Notes: generated from the letters alone by a model not told the origin. 64,000 nt of DNA from Edaphochlamys debaryana (GCA_016858145.1 JAEHOE010000057.1:62001-126000), one strand, 5' to 3'; counted from the stretch's first letter, positions 1 to 12,098 are shown. Program-made: numbers and translations.

Positions 1-1604
1 TTTGGCGGATGGCGCATTGCACGCACCCCAAACCACGCACGTACGCAACCAGCTCCGGGGTCAAGTGCAGCGCGCTCGTGCAGCTCGGGGATCCAGGCGG
101 GGGGCCAAAGTGCAGAGCAAGTCCCTCGTCCCTACCCCACCGTGCCACCCCTGCGTCTTGCCTTGCCAGTTGCCACTTGTTGCTGTGCCCGATTTCGTTG
201 GCCTCCTTGCCCCGCACCCCTACCCCACCATGCACCCCGCACGGCCGAAACACCCGGTGACCCCGACGCCTCCCGTGACCCCGGAACAGAAACCCGCCGC
301 ATCCAACCCGCACAGAGATTATGGGCGAGCCTTCTTTCCGCGAAGCAGAGGGGTTCCGTGCCAACCTAGGCCAACCAACCCTGCGTCAGCGCGTGCAGCA
401 GCATCACCTCTGGGTGGGCCCTGCACGAGCGCGCACAACTTGCCTCCATCTATCGGCCCCCAGTGGGCAGGCAGCGGCGCCGTCAGCAGCAGCACGTCGC
501 CGGCGCCGCCGTTGGGCGTTGGCTGTTGGCCGTTGGCCGTTCGCCCCAGCAGGCTGTCCGGGCACGCATTGAGAGGCACGCACTGGGCGGGAGCAAGCCG
601 CGAGGGTCATTGATATGCGTGGTGTATCGGGCTGAGTGGCGCATGCCGCCCGCCCGAAGGCACTCCGCAAGCTTTGCACCCTCCGCCTCGAGTGTGGACA
701 CTGACGTGCGTCAAGCCATCCCGCCGGGCGATGTGGGACGGAACGACTTAGTTGGCACCTGCTGCCTATGCTGCCCACCCGCCTCCGGAGCCCAGCGCTC
801 TGTTTGCAGAAGGCATGCATCCCGCCTCTGACGCGCACAACTCGTATGCTTATTCCTTCTTAACCGAGCGCATGACAGCGTTGCAAGCCTCACAACCCCA
901 AAGCTGACGACCCAGCTGAGCCCAGGCTCGCGGTCAGCAACTACCCGTCAGCAAGAGCCCGGAGTCCCTTGCTTACGACAACATACAAAGGCCCTACAGT
1001 CTCAAAGCCCCATGTGCTTGCAACATGCCGGCATCCGCTCCCCGCCCTTTCCGACCCACTGTCGCCGTGGTCCTTACTACTCAGGGGCCAGCCAGGTCGC
1101 GCCGCAACCACCGTCCCGTTAAGGCATCAAGGGCGGGCCAGCCCCCCCCCCTCACACACACCGCTCCATAGCCAGGTTCGCAGCTCTACTAGACTGGACT
1201 AACTTCAGCTTTGAACACGCCGCTCCATCCTCCTCAGGGCCGGTCCCCCTCCACCGCCTTGACCACCCCCTTTGTGACGCTCCAGCACCCGAAGCGCCGC
1301 AGCCACGCCGCCAGCTCTTGGCCGCGGCGCATCCAGCGGGGCGGGCACGCAGCCGAGCTGCGGGGCGGGGGGCCGGGGGGCGGGCTTGTGAGGTAGTAGG
1401 GGCTGTTGGGTTTGGCGGGAGGGGTGCAGCGCGCAAGCCGGCCAGCAAGCACACCGTGAGTCAGGGAGGCCCCTACTGCGACTAGCGAATCCCGTCTCCC
1501 CTACCCACCCGCCCGTACCCACCCACCCGCACCTCCCAAACAGCTGACCCTAACGTCACTCCGCACCCACCCCCAGCTCCCTCCCTCCCTCCCGCAGCCC
1601 CGCC
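1..1604. other. No supported gene
   Basis: Open frames on both strands here are products of high GC. None has a convincing start, domain or splice pattern. A short direct repeat of the type gttggc/cgttgg lies near 515-545. This is the 3' flank of the minus-strand gene that ends at 1605. Confidence 0.5.
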
Positions 1605-2586
1605 TCACATCTCGACCAGGCACAACGGCATGCCGGACGGAAACGGAGCCACGAAGTCGTACAGCCGCCGTAACGCCCGCGTCTCGAGCTCGGCCCCCTG
1701 CTTGCCGCCCACGCCGCGCAGCGTCCATGCGCCGACGCCTCCGTTCGTGTTGCGGACTGTGAACCAGGGCCAGAAACGCCGCAGGTGCGCCAAAAAGAGC
1801 TTGGGGCTCTTCTTGGGGTCCGCGACCGACTTGGGCATGCCCAGAGAAGCCCTGCGGGTGGCAGATAGAGATCAGGTGGCCGGCGTAAGGGGAGGGAGGT
1901 ACCGGTCAGGCTTCAGAACAGTATGAGGCAACACACTAGTATGCAACCCGATGCACGCTGCAATGACTAGAGGCAGCGCGAACCGCAAAGCAGCAGGCCC
2001 CCAAGCAAGCACGGCTGCACCCTGGAGACATGCCTGGGTACTGGTATCAACAGGCAACTACCTCAGTCGTGCGCACCTGCGGAGCTGCGTGTAGGTGGCG
2101 GTCGCGTCCGGCTGTGTGCGGAGGAACCGCAGCACCTGCTCGGCCCACGCCACGCCCCTGGCCGGCAGCCGCCGCACCACCGCCTCCGCAGCGGCCGCCC
2201 TCGCCCCCCGGCGCGACTCCCTCGCCCGCTGCCCGCCGCGTCTGCCGCGGCGGCTGGGCCCCGGGTCCTCCAGACCGTTATCGTCGTACCCCTCCTCGCT
2301 GTCACCGTCATCGTCGCAGCATCCCCAGACCGCGCCCTCGGCGTCACTGTCGGGGCCTCCAGCCGCCGCCGCGAGCGCCGGCGCCAGGGGCTTCGGGGGC
2401 GCGCCGGTGAGCGGCGCCTGGGCCTGGGCGGGCTGCACCGCAGGCAGCGGCGGCACTGGTGCGGCGGGCTTCTGTGCCGGCGGGAGAGCCGGCAGACCCG
2501 GGGCGTGCGGGGCGTCAGCCTGGGGGTCCGCGAGAAGGCCGAGAGCAAAGGGGCCAGAGGAATGGCGCGCCAGCGCCAGCGCCTGT

Positions 2587-2619
<33 letters not shown>

Positions 2620-4448
2620 AGCCAAGCGGGTGACACGAGGGGCCCCGCACCCTCCGCCGCACCCGCCCCCGCGCCGCCCGCCGCAGCGAACGCCGCGGCC
2701 CAGTCGGCGGCGCTCCTCTGAGCCACCGGGTAGCACCAGGTGACGGGCACGCCCCAGCCGGATAGGTTTGTCGCCGTCGCCAGGGGCATGGGCGGGGCAG
2801 CGGCGGCGGCCGCCGCCAGCGCGAACCGCGTCGAGGCGACAAAGTGCGGGTGCGCTCCGGTGTATTTCCAGCGCAGTTCCTCGTGAGACCAGGGGGGGTT
2901 GGGCGGCTGGAACGAGGGCATGGCCGAGATGGAAGTCAGCAGCGACCCCGGCCGCTCGTACTCGTTGTTCAGCTGCCTGCGCGTCGCTGGAGCCGCTCCC
3001 CCGGCTGCGGCTGCGGCTGCGGCTGCGGTTGCGGTGGCAGCCGCTGGCGCGGTTGCGTGCTGCGTCGGAAGGGCACCAGGCGGAGGCAGGCGCTGTGCAG
3101 CGGAGGGCGGGTGAGCCGCGGGCGACACGGCCCTGCCGTGGGCGGGGGCGGAGCTGTTGGGGCCAGCAGCGGCGGGGCCCGCGCCTGCGGCCGCAGGGCC
3201 GGAGGGGGAGGCAGCTCCCTGTGCCGCTGCCGCTGCGAAGGGACTCGGAGACGCCACCCCGGCGGCTGCCTCTGCAGGACCCTGGACGGCTCCCGCTGCC
3301 GGCAGCCTCGGCGCGGCCTGAGCCGCAGCCGGCGCCAGGGCGCTGCCTCCCGGTGCTGCGGTGGTGCTGACCCCTGCACCGACGCCGGCCGCTGATGTCC
3401 TCGCCTCCGCCGCCACGGCTGCCGCGGCTGCAACCGCCGGCTGGGGTGCAGGGGCGTGCGGGGCAGCGGTACTGGCTGCCACCGCGTCCGCACGCAAGGT
3501 GCTCGGGCCAAGGCTAAGACCTGCCGGGGACGCGGAGGCAGCGGGGAGCCCAGCAGCCGTCGCTGGGGCCGTTGCAAGCTGGCCGGCTTGCGGCACCAGG
3601 CCTGCGTGCCGTTTCCGCTGCCGCCCCTCCTCCTCTTCCGTCTGCAGCCACCGCCGCTCCTCTGCCCACCGATCCAGCAATGCCAGGCTCCATTTAATCT
3701 CCGCCATCTCCATCTTTAGGCGGTTTATCTTGATCTCACGTCGGCGCTTTCGGTCCGCCTGTGCCTGCACTGCGTCCGCGACGCCCTGCGGCTGGGCCTG
3801 CTGCGACGGCGCAGCGGCCGCCACCTGCGTGCCCTGCGGCACTGCACTTGGCGCACGCTCCTGCCCCGTCTGCTGTGCCTCCGGAGCGCTGGGCCCCTGT
3901 GGGGCCACGGCCGACGCAGCCGCGTGTTGCGACGGCAACGACGCAGAGGCCCCTGTCTGTGTCTGCGGCCCTACCGGCTGCGCCTGATGCTGCCCCGCCC
4001 GCTGGGGCTCCGGAGCCTGCTGGGCCTGCTGCGGCATGGCGACTGCCTGCTGGGCGTGCTGCGCACCTGCCGGCGCCATGACGTGCTGCGCCTGCTGCGC
4101 AGGCGCAGCGGCGGCCGCCTGCTGTGGGGCCTCCAGCGCCTTGGCCTGTTCCGGTTGGGTCACGGGTGCGGCGGCCTGAGGCACGCCTGACGTCCTCGGC
4201 CCCTGCTGTGCAGGTGGCTGCACTGCTAGCCCCGGCTGCCGCGGCTGCAGTGGTGCCAGGTGGGCCGGCAGCTTCGGCGGGGGCCGAGGCACCCCAGCTC
4301 CGGCTGTCTGGGCGCTTCTCACGGCTCCAACCGCGGCTGAGGGTCCAGACACTGACCCGAGGCCCCAGGCCTCTGCGCCGGCTCCAGATCCGGCCACGAC
4401 CTGAGGCCTCGGCTGCTGGAGTGCGTCGTCGGCACCTGAGGCCTCGCC
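1605..4448 (-). CDS. Ala/Gln/Pro-rich coiled-coil protein, at least two exons (5' end unresolved)
   Basis: I do not recognise the family. The large exon (about 4448 to 2077) opens after an acceptor-like TTTCTTACTATAG. It encodes a Gln/Ala/Pro-rich tract, then a charged helix with an RLKMEMAEIKWSLALLDRW core (about residues 215-265 counted from 4397), then long Ala/Pro low complexity. A more ordered stretch follows near 2820-2985 (SMPSFQPPNPPW-like, WKYTGAHPHF). A donor CAG|GTGCGC at 2077/2076 joins in phase to an acceptor CCACCCGCAG|G at 1851. The last exon reads MPKSVADPKK, FLAHLRRFWPWF and ends at a stop at 1605. The alternative donor at 2062/2061 is also in phase. The first coding exon and true start were not found; 4397 is only a GTG codon. 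Composition suggests a nuclear or scaffold protein, but this is a guess. A similar Gln/Ala coiled-coil protein lies at 9.8 kb. Confidence 0.6.
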
Positions 4449-4451
4449 CTA

Positions 4452-5620
4452 TAGTAAGAAACGACACCTTGCGGCTGTGGACGAACTGTGTCTGACAGTT
4501 TCTGTAAACCGTCTGTCTCAGGACCGTCGGAGGGTCATGGGAGGGCCCTGCCTCACGCGGTTGCAACGCACGCGGTGTGTAGCGCCATAGCGCCTGGCTA
4601 TAGAATGGCTGATAGGCTGATAGGCTGAATGAGGAGGCGTGTGGTCGTGACGCGGATGCAGTGCGGCCCGCCGGGGTGGGAGCATGCGTGCGGGGGCCGC
4701 GGGGCGCATGACGAGCTGCCCATAGCTGGGACCATAGCGAGCCGCCGGCGGAGATGCCGTCCATGCGGGGGCTGGGGAGGCGTGTGGGCGTGACGCGGGT
4801 GGGTGGGCAGGGCCCGGGTGGGGGCGTGCGGGGACCGCGGGGCCCCCGGGCGGGGGAAAGCGTGGGCCGCGTGTGGCAGTCCGCGGCTTGGGCGCCACTG
4901 ATGCGGAGCGCATGGCAATTCCGCCGCTGGCACCGGCAATGTTCTTACGCCCAGCTTGCATGCGCATGCGCACTGTGCGTATCTGCCTTTGCGGCACGAC
5001 GATTGCTGTGGCGCGATGGCATCGTGCGTGTCAACCTGCGCTTAGCAGTGGGACTCTCGCGCTCACTCCACCTGGAGCGCATGTGTTCACTGCAGCGTAA
5101 TCTGGGTCTACTTGCTGTGGTGCGCTTCTCGCGTCGGCTGCAATTGTCGGGCAATTTGTCCAATTTGCGCTCGCAATTGTCTGGCAATGTGGACGAATCG
5201 GCCAGGGAGGGTGCCCCCGCGCGCTCATCGGTATCTGCAGGCCTTGACAGTGTGCTGGTGTGCTTCTGGGGCGTCGCGCGCTATGCATCGGCGAGCCCGC
5301 CAAGGGTATTGCAACGGTCGGCGCTTGCTGCTGCGGCGGGCCCGGTTGAAAGTGTTGGCGACGGCTCTGGGGCTTTCAGATCAAGGTGTACTCGCTGGCA
5401 ACTGGGTGCGCCGAATGGAGGCTGCGACGGTCAGTGACCCGGGGCGGCTTCACTGCAGGATCGATCCTCGGGATCGGCATGTCAACCACTCGAGGACGTG
5501 TACACGCACGCAGGCAGCATCAATTCTTACAGGTCAGACTAGTATTTGGGCCAACGCGCCCTCATCATCAGCTACCTCAGCCTGTATGTACGTGAATGGC
5601 CACCTCGCTCGTCCATGATG
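4452..5620. other. No supported gene; probable 5' flank of the gene to the left
   Basis: The region may hold the first exon and promoter of the 1605-4448 minus gene. Around 5140-5190 there are repeated CAATTGTC/CAATTTG words. The open frames are mutually overlapping and show no protein-like signal. Confidence 0.4.
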
Positions 5621-5624
5621 ATGC

Positions 5625-8564
5625 CTAGCCCTTGCTCATGTCCCGAAAGTTTTCGGCAAGTTTCAAACCATCCGGCCCCTGCTCAGCAGCTGCCTTGAGA
5701 TCTTGGAGGTGGGAGTAGAAACAGTAATAACGGTCCCGGAGGTGGTAGTAGTAGAAACGGTGGTTGCCTCGTACGCCTGGCGGATCGCAGTCACACTCCC
5801 GTCCCGTGTTTTGACAATCTGAGCCGGGGAGCCGGGGCAGCAAACACCAGAATGGGTGATGTGTATCGTCACTACGACCGTCACTTGGTCTGTGGCACCT
5901 CACCATGAAGAAGCCGCGGCCATCAACACTTGTGCGGCTATCAACTTCTGTGTTCTGGCCGTATCCGCCCTGCGCCAAAGGTGCCTGCCGGGGAAATGGG
6001 TGCTGCTGGGTCACACCCTGGTTTTGAGTTGCTTACAATAGTAAACGCTCTGCCTTACCACCACACCTGTCCGAACATCCTCGCGTTTGATGTGCTGAAG
6101 GCCTCAAACGTGATGGAGCCCTGCTCCGTCAGCACGCCCTGCATGCCCCCGTTGGTTCCCGACATATCGGCAGTGGGCTGTATGTGCGCAAGGTACAACT
6201 TCTTGCTGGTGGCGTCATAGTCCTGCATGTCAGGCAGGGAACAGTGAACACCGTCCCAGCCAGCAGCCAGCCCACCCGCCCTTCGCCCCTCCCAGACCAT
6301 GGTGATCTATCTACCCCAGCAGCATAATGCCCCGCCGCCGCCCTCACATAGACCATCGTGCACCCTGCATGGATAGTGAAGAAGCCGGGTGTAAAGCACA
6401 AGCTCAACTAACTCGCGCTGCATGCAAGAACGCGCAGCAGCCGTGCATGCAGCTAGCTAGCCCACCTACCGGACAACGCCTCTGTAAGGACAACCTCCGT
6501 GGTGGGTGCACCCATGTCGATGACGGTGGTGAGGGCCTTTGGGATCATGTTAATCATTTCGTCACCAGCGCTGATCTTGGTCTTGAACTGTATGCGAGCC
6601 AAATTGACAGCCGCACGTGTTGGTATGATACAACCGGCTGCACCTACCCCCCTTTCCCAGCCACCCCACAACCCCACAAAGCAACTCCTTCAGCCGCTCA
6701 CGTTGATACCAATGTTCTTGCCAACCACTTCCCCCTTCACATTTGTGATGTCCGTGACCCTGCGTGCAGTGGCGGTGAATGAACGTCTGAACTGCTGGAT
6801 GGGCACCCCAAGTCCCCAACTAACCCCAACCATTGTTCATTCCGGGAACCGGAGCGGGGCCGCAGGGCCAGGCGGCGGCGACGAGGCGGACCTGTTTCGC
6901 CCCCACACATCTCAATCCCCCCCTCGCCCCCGAGATTCGCGCGAAGGGCGCCACCGGGCCCCCGCGCGCTGGGCGCCGCCGCTGTGCACCTCGCTCCCCC
7001 TCTCCCTCAAGATTCGCGTGGAGCGCGCCATCAGGCCCCGCACTTCTGCCCCGCGCTGCTTCCCAACTTCGATGAAGCAAGCTGAACTCCTACTTGTTGT
7101 GGAGCAGCCACACCCTCATCATTCATACCCTACCTCTTACTCACCGAGTGTTGGCAAACTGGTCGATGAAGACGGCCTTGACGTAGCGAGCCCCTGGGAT
7201 GACACCGTGTGGCTGGCTGGGAGCTGGCTTTTTCATGGTGAGCGTGTGCATTGGATACTGCAAGGCGGTAGCAGATGGAGTCAAGACACGATTATAGATT
7301 TCCCATGGATCTTGACCTACTTGACCCTCATTCCCTCGTTCCCTCCCCCGCCACCCTCCCCACCCTCGTTCCCCGCCCTCCCCGCCCACGTTCGCTCCCC
7401 GTCCTCGCTCCCCACCCCCCTCCGCACCCTCCCCACCCTCGCCGCCCTCGTCGGCCACCACTCCCTCCTGGCCCTTCCCGCCCTCACGGCCCTCACTCCC
7501 TCCCCGCCCTGATTGGCTGGCCGCCCTCCCCGGCCTTACTGACTTGCTTCTCTCGCTGCCCTCCATCCCTCCCCGCCCTCGCTCCCCACCTTCATTCACT
7601 GCCCTTGTTCCCTGCCCTCCCTGCTATCGCTCCCCACCCTCCCCGCTATCGCTCCCCGCCCTCCCTGCTATCGCTCCCCGCCCTCCCCGCCCTCCCCGCC
7701 CTTGCCTGCTCGCCCCCCTTCCCGCCCTCCCCACCCTCGCTTCCCGTCGCCCACCCCGCCCTCGCTACCCGCCCTCCCCGCCCTCGCGCGCCCCCCTTCC
7801 CGCCGGGAGGCCTCCCTGCCGTCCCCGCCCTCCGCACGCTCGCCAGCCCCCCGCCCTGCCTGCCCTCGCTCGCTGCCCTCCCCGCATTCCTCGTGCCCTC
7901 CCCACCCTCCCCGCCCTGGCTCCCCGCCGCCCTCCCCGCCCTCCCCGCCTTCCACGTGGAAGGCACACCCTCCCTGCCCTCCCTGCCCTCCCCGCTCTGG
8001 CCCTGCCGTGCCCTCCCCGCCCTCACTCCCCCGCCCTCACTCCCCGCCAGCCTGGCCGGTCTCAACACCGTCCCTGACCTCGTCGCACTCCGCAGGGAAC
8101 AACACAGCACCTCGCTCACCCCGAGTGAGAAAGCATAGGGCACCACGTATGTGTCCTTCGTGGCATATCCATTGTTAGGAAGCGAGGACAAGTCCATCTT
8201 GTCCATGAGGAAGAGGTTGTTGTGCACGGTGTCCACAAGTTTCACTTCTGAGCCTGTCAGACTGCGGGGATGATAATGCGAGGATTGGTGGGTGGGCCAG
8301 TGTGAGGACGGGAGCTGCCGGGGGCGTGCAGCAGGGGCGACGTAGGCGAGCCTGAGTGGGCGAAGTCGACCTGGTCGACCCGCGGGTAGGCAAGCACGGG
8401 TGCGCGCACCCGTCGGCCATATTGACTGCCAGTTTAACGGCGTTCTGCTCCATGTCCGGTGTCACAGGACGACCGCAGACGTCCATCATGCCGCAGCTCG
8501 CGAGCGCGAGACACTGCAACACGAGCAGGGCACCGAGTGCCACAGCTGGCGGGCACCGCGCCAT
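5625..8564 (-). CDS. Secreted protein of unknown family, nine-exon gene
   Basis: Exon 1 starts at ATG 8564 with a clear signal peptide (MARCPPAVALGALLVL, hydrophobic core, then LASCG) and ends at 8410. Phase-matched exons follow: 8261-8120 (VKLVDTVHNNLFLMDKMD), about 7335-7145 (VIPGARYVKAVFIDQFANT), 6819-6702 (RRVTDITNVKGEVVGKN), 6587-6470 (KTKISAGDEMINMIPKAL), a 17-nt exon 6364-6348, 6222-6067 (KKLYLAHIQPTADMSG), 5984-5904 (GGYGQNTEVDSRTSVDG) and 5818 onward (IVKTRDG). Donors are mostly GTGAGN and most acceptors follow a pyrimidine tract. Two C-termini are possible: read-through to a stop at 5663, or a further short intron giving a tail LKAAAEQGPDGLKLAENF with a stop at 5625. The second looks better because the skipped stretch is a T/C-rich tract. 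The exon 2-3 junction is unresolved; that intron is about 780 bp of minisatellite. No family was recognised. A function in the wall, periplasm or medium fits the signal peptide. Confidence 0.72.
7340..8075. repeat. Pyrimidine/purine minisatellite filling intron 2
   Basis: About 730 bp of imperfect CCCTCCCCGCCCTCGCT-type units on the plus strand, therefore purine-rich on the transcribed minus strand. It lies between two phase-matched exons of the secreted-protein gene. Long open frames on both strands here are repeat translations, not genes. Confidence 0.8.
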
Positions 8565-9290
8565 TTCTATACGTGATGCAGCTATGTAGAGGACCTCTCA
8601 AGCGCAGCCCCGCCGCGCAGAGTCAAGTAGGTCAAGCGAACGACCGCCCGATGCACTGAGCAAGGTGAGGCGCTTGAAAGCAAAGCACAGCTGTAGGGTA
8701 CGCAAGTCTGCTGCGGTCACCTACAGGATGCGGATCGCTCCGGCAGTAACTGCGGTTTCGCGGAGGTGGCGGCCCCGCATCCCCAGTCACAGTCGCGTTT
8801 GTTGTTGAATGCCTCGTATTGTATGGAGGTGAGCAGGTCGCGGACGTGCTGAGTTTCAGGGTTCGGAGGGTTCCTGGGAAACTGGATTCCTAACGGCGTC
8901 TCGGCCCGCGTTTGTTGCTCTTATTGTTGCGTTGTTCCACAGTGGTAGAGGCGTTCGTCAGAGGCCACCACTTTGGGTCCCCGCCCTTCCCGCCCGCCGA
9001 CCGCGGCGGGCTCCAAATGCCCCAGCCAACGTACAGCGAGCGAGAAGCTAGCGTTGTGCATAGCATGCGCAGCCGCAGAGTAAAGCTTACAACGCGCACG
9101 CAGCGGAAAGCACAGACTGCACAGACCGTTGCGATACCGTTAGGGGGGCGGCGATGGACCCAGAGCCGAGAGAGCAGTGACGTAACGATTATGCATGCGC
9201 GAGGCGATTGCAGGGGGCAGGTGATTATGGGCGGGGGGCAGCTGAGGCTCGGCATTAAGCAGCGTGTGTCGGTGGCGAAACACGGCAGCA
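8565..9290. other. Upstream region of the secreted-protein gene; no other gene seen
   Basis: The promoter of the minus gene that starts at 8564 should lie here. No clear TATA element was seen. No convincing open frame. Confidence 0.4.
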
Positions 9291-9293
9291 CAG

Positions 9294-9450
9294 AGGGGGG
9301 GAGGGGGGGAGGGGGGGAGGGGGGGAGGGGGGGAGGGGGGGAGGGGGGGAGGGGGGGAGGGGGGGAGGGGGGAGGGGGGGAGGGGGGGAGGGGGGGAGGG
9401 GGGGAGGGGGGGAGGGGGGAAGGGGGGGAAGGGGGGGAGGGGGCGGGGGG
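9294..9450. repeat. (AGGGGGGG)n microsatellite
   Basis: About 18 tandem units, mostly the octamer AGGGGGGG with occasional one-base slips. The plus strand is almost entirely purine with runs of seven G, so it could form G-quadruplex or triplex structures. The PPSPPPPLPP frames on the minus strand are translations of this repeat. Confidence 0.95.
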
Positions 9451-9752
9451 GGGTGCATTCGCCAGTGAACCGGAAGAACAGGAAACCGTTGATGTAAGGT
9501 AGGGGGGGGGGCAGATAGAGGGCAAAGCAGCCACGCAAGGAACCTCGGGTTGTTACAGTTGGGGGGCAGCTGGGTGGGGAGGAAAACAGGAGGCAGGGGC
9601 GAGCTGTGCAGGGGGCAGAGGGCCAAGCAGCTACCCAGGCGGGGAGGAGGGATGGTGAGGGGAGGGGGTGTGAGGGCCGAGTAGTCTTAGTTAGAGCCAG
9701 GTGGGCCCCCAGGATGGACCACACAACATGGCTCCGTCCACGGCTCCAGCCG

Positions 9753-9758
9753 TATATA
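9753..9758 (+). promoter_or_regulatory. TATA-like element
   Basis: TATATA about 70 nt before the proposed ATG at 9828 of the Gln/Ala coiled-coil gene. Position is plausible for a short 5' UTR, but a 5' exon ending at the acceptor-like CCCACCAG near 9787 is the alternative. Confidence 0.35.
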
Positions 9759-9827
9759 CTGACACCAAAACTACCTTTGCCCACCAGGATCACAGGAGAG
9801 CAGGCCGTACTGATTCAGAAGGTCGAA

Positions 9828-11117
9828 ATGGCCCGCACTCAAGAGGCTGCCATGACCACTCAAATGCAAGTGTTGTCGGACACCATATGTGAGCACAAGA
9901 AATTCCTAAAATATCTGGAGCAGGAGAAGGAAGGCCTCGATCTGCAACACCTGTTCTATGACAGGTGGCGCAGCCTCTATGCGCTGAAAGCTACGCAGGC
10001 GCACGTGGCGTCCCTGCAGAGGCACGTGCAGGCGGCACGGGCCGCGCAGGCACAGGCCACGCAGGCGCAGGTCCTGGCGGCACAGGCCGCGCAGGCACAG
10101 GCCGTGCAGGCCGTGCAGGTGCAGGTCCTGGCGGCACAGGCCGCGCAGGCACAGGCCGTGCAGGCCACGCAGGCGCAGGTCCTGGTGGCACGGGCCGCGC
10201 AGGCGCAGGCGGCACAGGCCGCGCAGGCGCAGGCCCAGACCAAGCTCCGGGACGGGCTCATGATTCTCGTGATACGTCGACAGGCGCACGCCCTGGCGGC
10301 GCTAGCCCAGTCGCAGGCGACGCAGCCGCAGCCGCAGGCCGTGGCGCAGGCGACGCAGCCGCAGCCGCAGGCGGCGCAGCCGCAGCCGCAGGCCGTGGCG
10401 CAGGCGGCGCAGCCGCAGCCGCAGGCCGTGGTGCAAGAGCAGGCGGTGCCGCTGGAGGGGGGAATGGACCTGGGCAGCCCGCTGGACTTCCTGGGCAGCC
10501 CGCTGGACTTCCTGGACAGCCCGCTGGGCAGCCTGGACATCAACGTCCTGCTGGGCACCCAGGGCGACCAGGGGGGCGCAATGACCTGCCAGCGGAGAAT
10601 GAGGGGCAGTAGGCCATGGTGCTACCCATGCGGAGAAGAGGCGATGGTTGGGAGCTGCAAGGAGCCCGTAGCGGGCAGGGTATGCAACAGTGAGGCGGCG
10701 GCATGGGCGGAGGGGAAGGGGAGCTGGCTGGGGGTGGGCGGTACACGGGTTCCAATGTGAGTGGATGAGGTGGGGGTCGAGACATGTCAGGGGCAACGTG
10801 AGGCAATGATGGGCATAAGGTGTGGCGAGGACACCCCGGCGCGTGGACAGTAGTAGGATGAAATGCAAGCGACGGAGGACAATGGGTGGCGCGTTCACAT
10901 TTTTTTGTTTGACTCCCCGGGTTGTGGACATGTCCCACCCGGGGTGTTTTGGGGTTATTGCCATCGGGCTCGATCGAGAAGGAGTTACTTGCGCGGGAGT
11001 GTGCGGCAAAGGAGGGGCTCGGGAAGGGGGGGGGCGGCCCGGTTCGGAGGTGGGTTGAACCAGGCCGCACAGGCGCAGCAAATGGACCTGGGCAAGCACA
11101 TGCGGAGGGCGTGGTGA
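9828..11117 (+). CDS. Gln/Ala-repeat coiled-coil protein
   Basis: An open frame runs to a stop at 10758-10760. I take ATG 9828 (MARTQEAAMTTQMQ) as start; the frame is also open upstream through an acceptor-like site at 9787. Residues 1-75 are a charged helical segment (EHKKFLKYLEQEKEG, FYDRWRSLYALKA). Then come about 90 residues of AQAAQAQAVQ-type repeats and about 50 of QPQPQAVAQA repeats. After these are GSPLDFL units in tandem and SLDINVLLG. The tail after about 10570 looks like intron read-through. A segment at 11065-11117 preceded by GAACCAG repeats the same words (AAQAQQMDLGKH) and may be the true last exon, so the span is extended to it. The donor was not identified. Function unknown; the composition resembles the 1.6-4.4 kb gene. 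Confidence 0.55.
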
Positions 11118-12098
11118 CGTTGAACGGAGATGCGGCAAGGGGCTGTGTCAGGGTTTCAACACCTGCGCCAGCCGGAGATGTTGAGAAGCGGTGGCCTTGC
11201 AGACTGAACCCGACCCAACTGGCCGTGCATGCATCCCAACAAAAGGGTCACGGTAGAGCTCCACGGAATGGTGCAATAAGGCCACACGGCTGCAATAAGC
11301 CTGCCTGCAGTAAAGGCCGTTCGCGCCTGCCCCACGCACCCCTCTCCCGCCGCAAGGCCCCCGCGCGCGCATACGACCTGACCGGGGAATAGAAAGGGCC
11401 GGGCAACAGTGTTGGGCCCCGAAGTGGGGCCCCAGCACTCACTGCAACACACGGGAAGGCTCCCGCCTGCTGTCCATTTGCCCCCGCGCACACACCCTCT
11501 CCGCAGCAAGGCCCCCGCACGCGTGTGCACAGGGCCCAGTCCGCGGAGTACGAGGACTGCCGGGGCATCTGAGGGGATCCGCACGAGAACCCGCACGAGA
11601 ACCCGCACCCACCCCAGCCACCCCCATCTGCAAGGGCTGCCGGGAAGACGGGCGCAAGGGTTGCAGGGGTGTGTGGGGGAGGGGAGGCTTGGACTAGCTG
11701 GGCAGGCGCGAGGGCAGACGGGGGAGAGGGCAACTGAGGAGCTGGGACAGCTGGGGGAGGCAGAGCCAGGCGGTTTGCGTCACGTACTTGGGTCACCCAA
11801 GCCTCAGACGCTCACGCGTATCTGTAATCGTTGCCATTGCCAGCACTGGCGTCGCCCACTACACGATTCTCGATGGGAACGCACGCGGGCTCGCCCCTTG
11901 ACCCTCGCGCCTGCCCAGCTAGTCTAAGCCTACCCTCCCCACCCCCCATTCGCTTATGACAGGGGGCCCACGAGGGCTTGCCGGGTCTCCTGCTCGGGCG
12001 GTTGGGGTGCGTGTTTGTGGGCCCTTGCCCTTCCCATGAATCCCAGCCCACGGAACGTAACGAGATTCAGAGCGTGCCTGCGGGTGGCCGTTGCCTTT
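11118..12098. other. No supported gene; dispersed repeat fragments
   Basis: Holds two diverged copies of a CGCAAGGCCCCCGCGCG-like block (about 11345-11380 and 11500-11535) and fragments of the CTAGCTGGGCAGGCGCGAG word that recurs elsewhere in the window. Open frames overlap on all strands with no protein signal. Confidence 0.4.

Noticed and set aside
2..613. 203-aa open frame at the window start
   Set aside because: Pro/Arg/Ala-rich, overlapped by open frames on both strands, starts at a non-ATG codon; looks like GC bias.
7275..8245. Pro/Leu-rich and Gly/Arg-rich frames on both strands
   Set aside because: Intronic minisatellite; the minus-strand exons on either side belong to the secreted-protein gene.
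8890..9793. PPSPPPPLPP frames suggesting hydroxyproline-rich wall proteins
   Set aside because: They are translations of the AGGGGGGG microsatellite; flanking residues show no pherophorin- or extensin-like domain.
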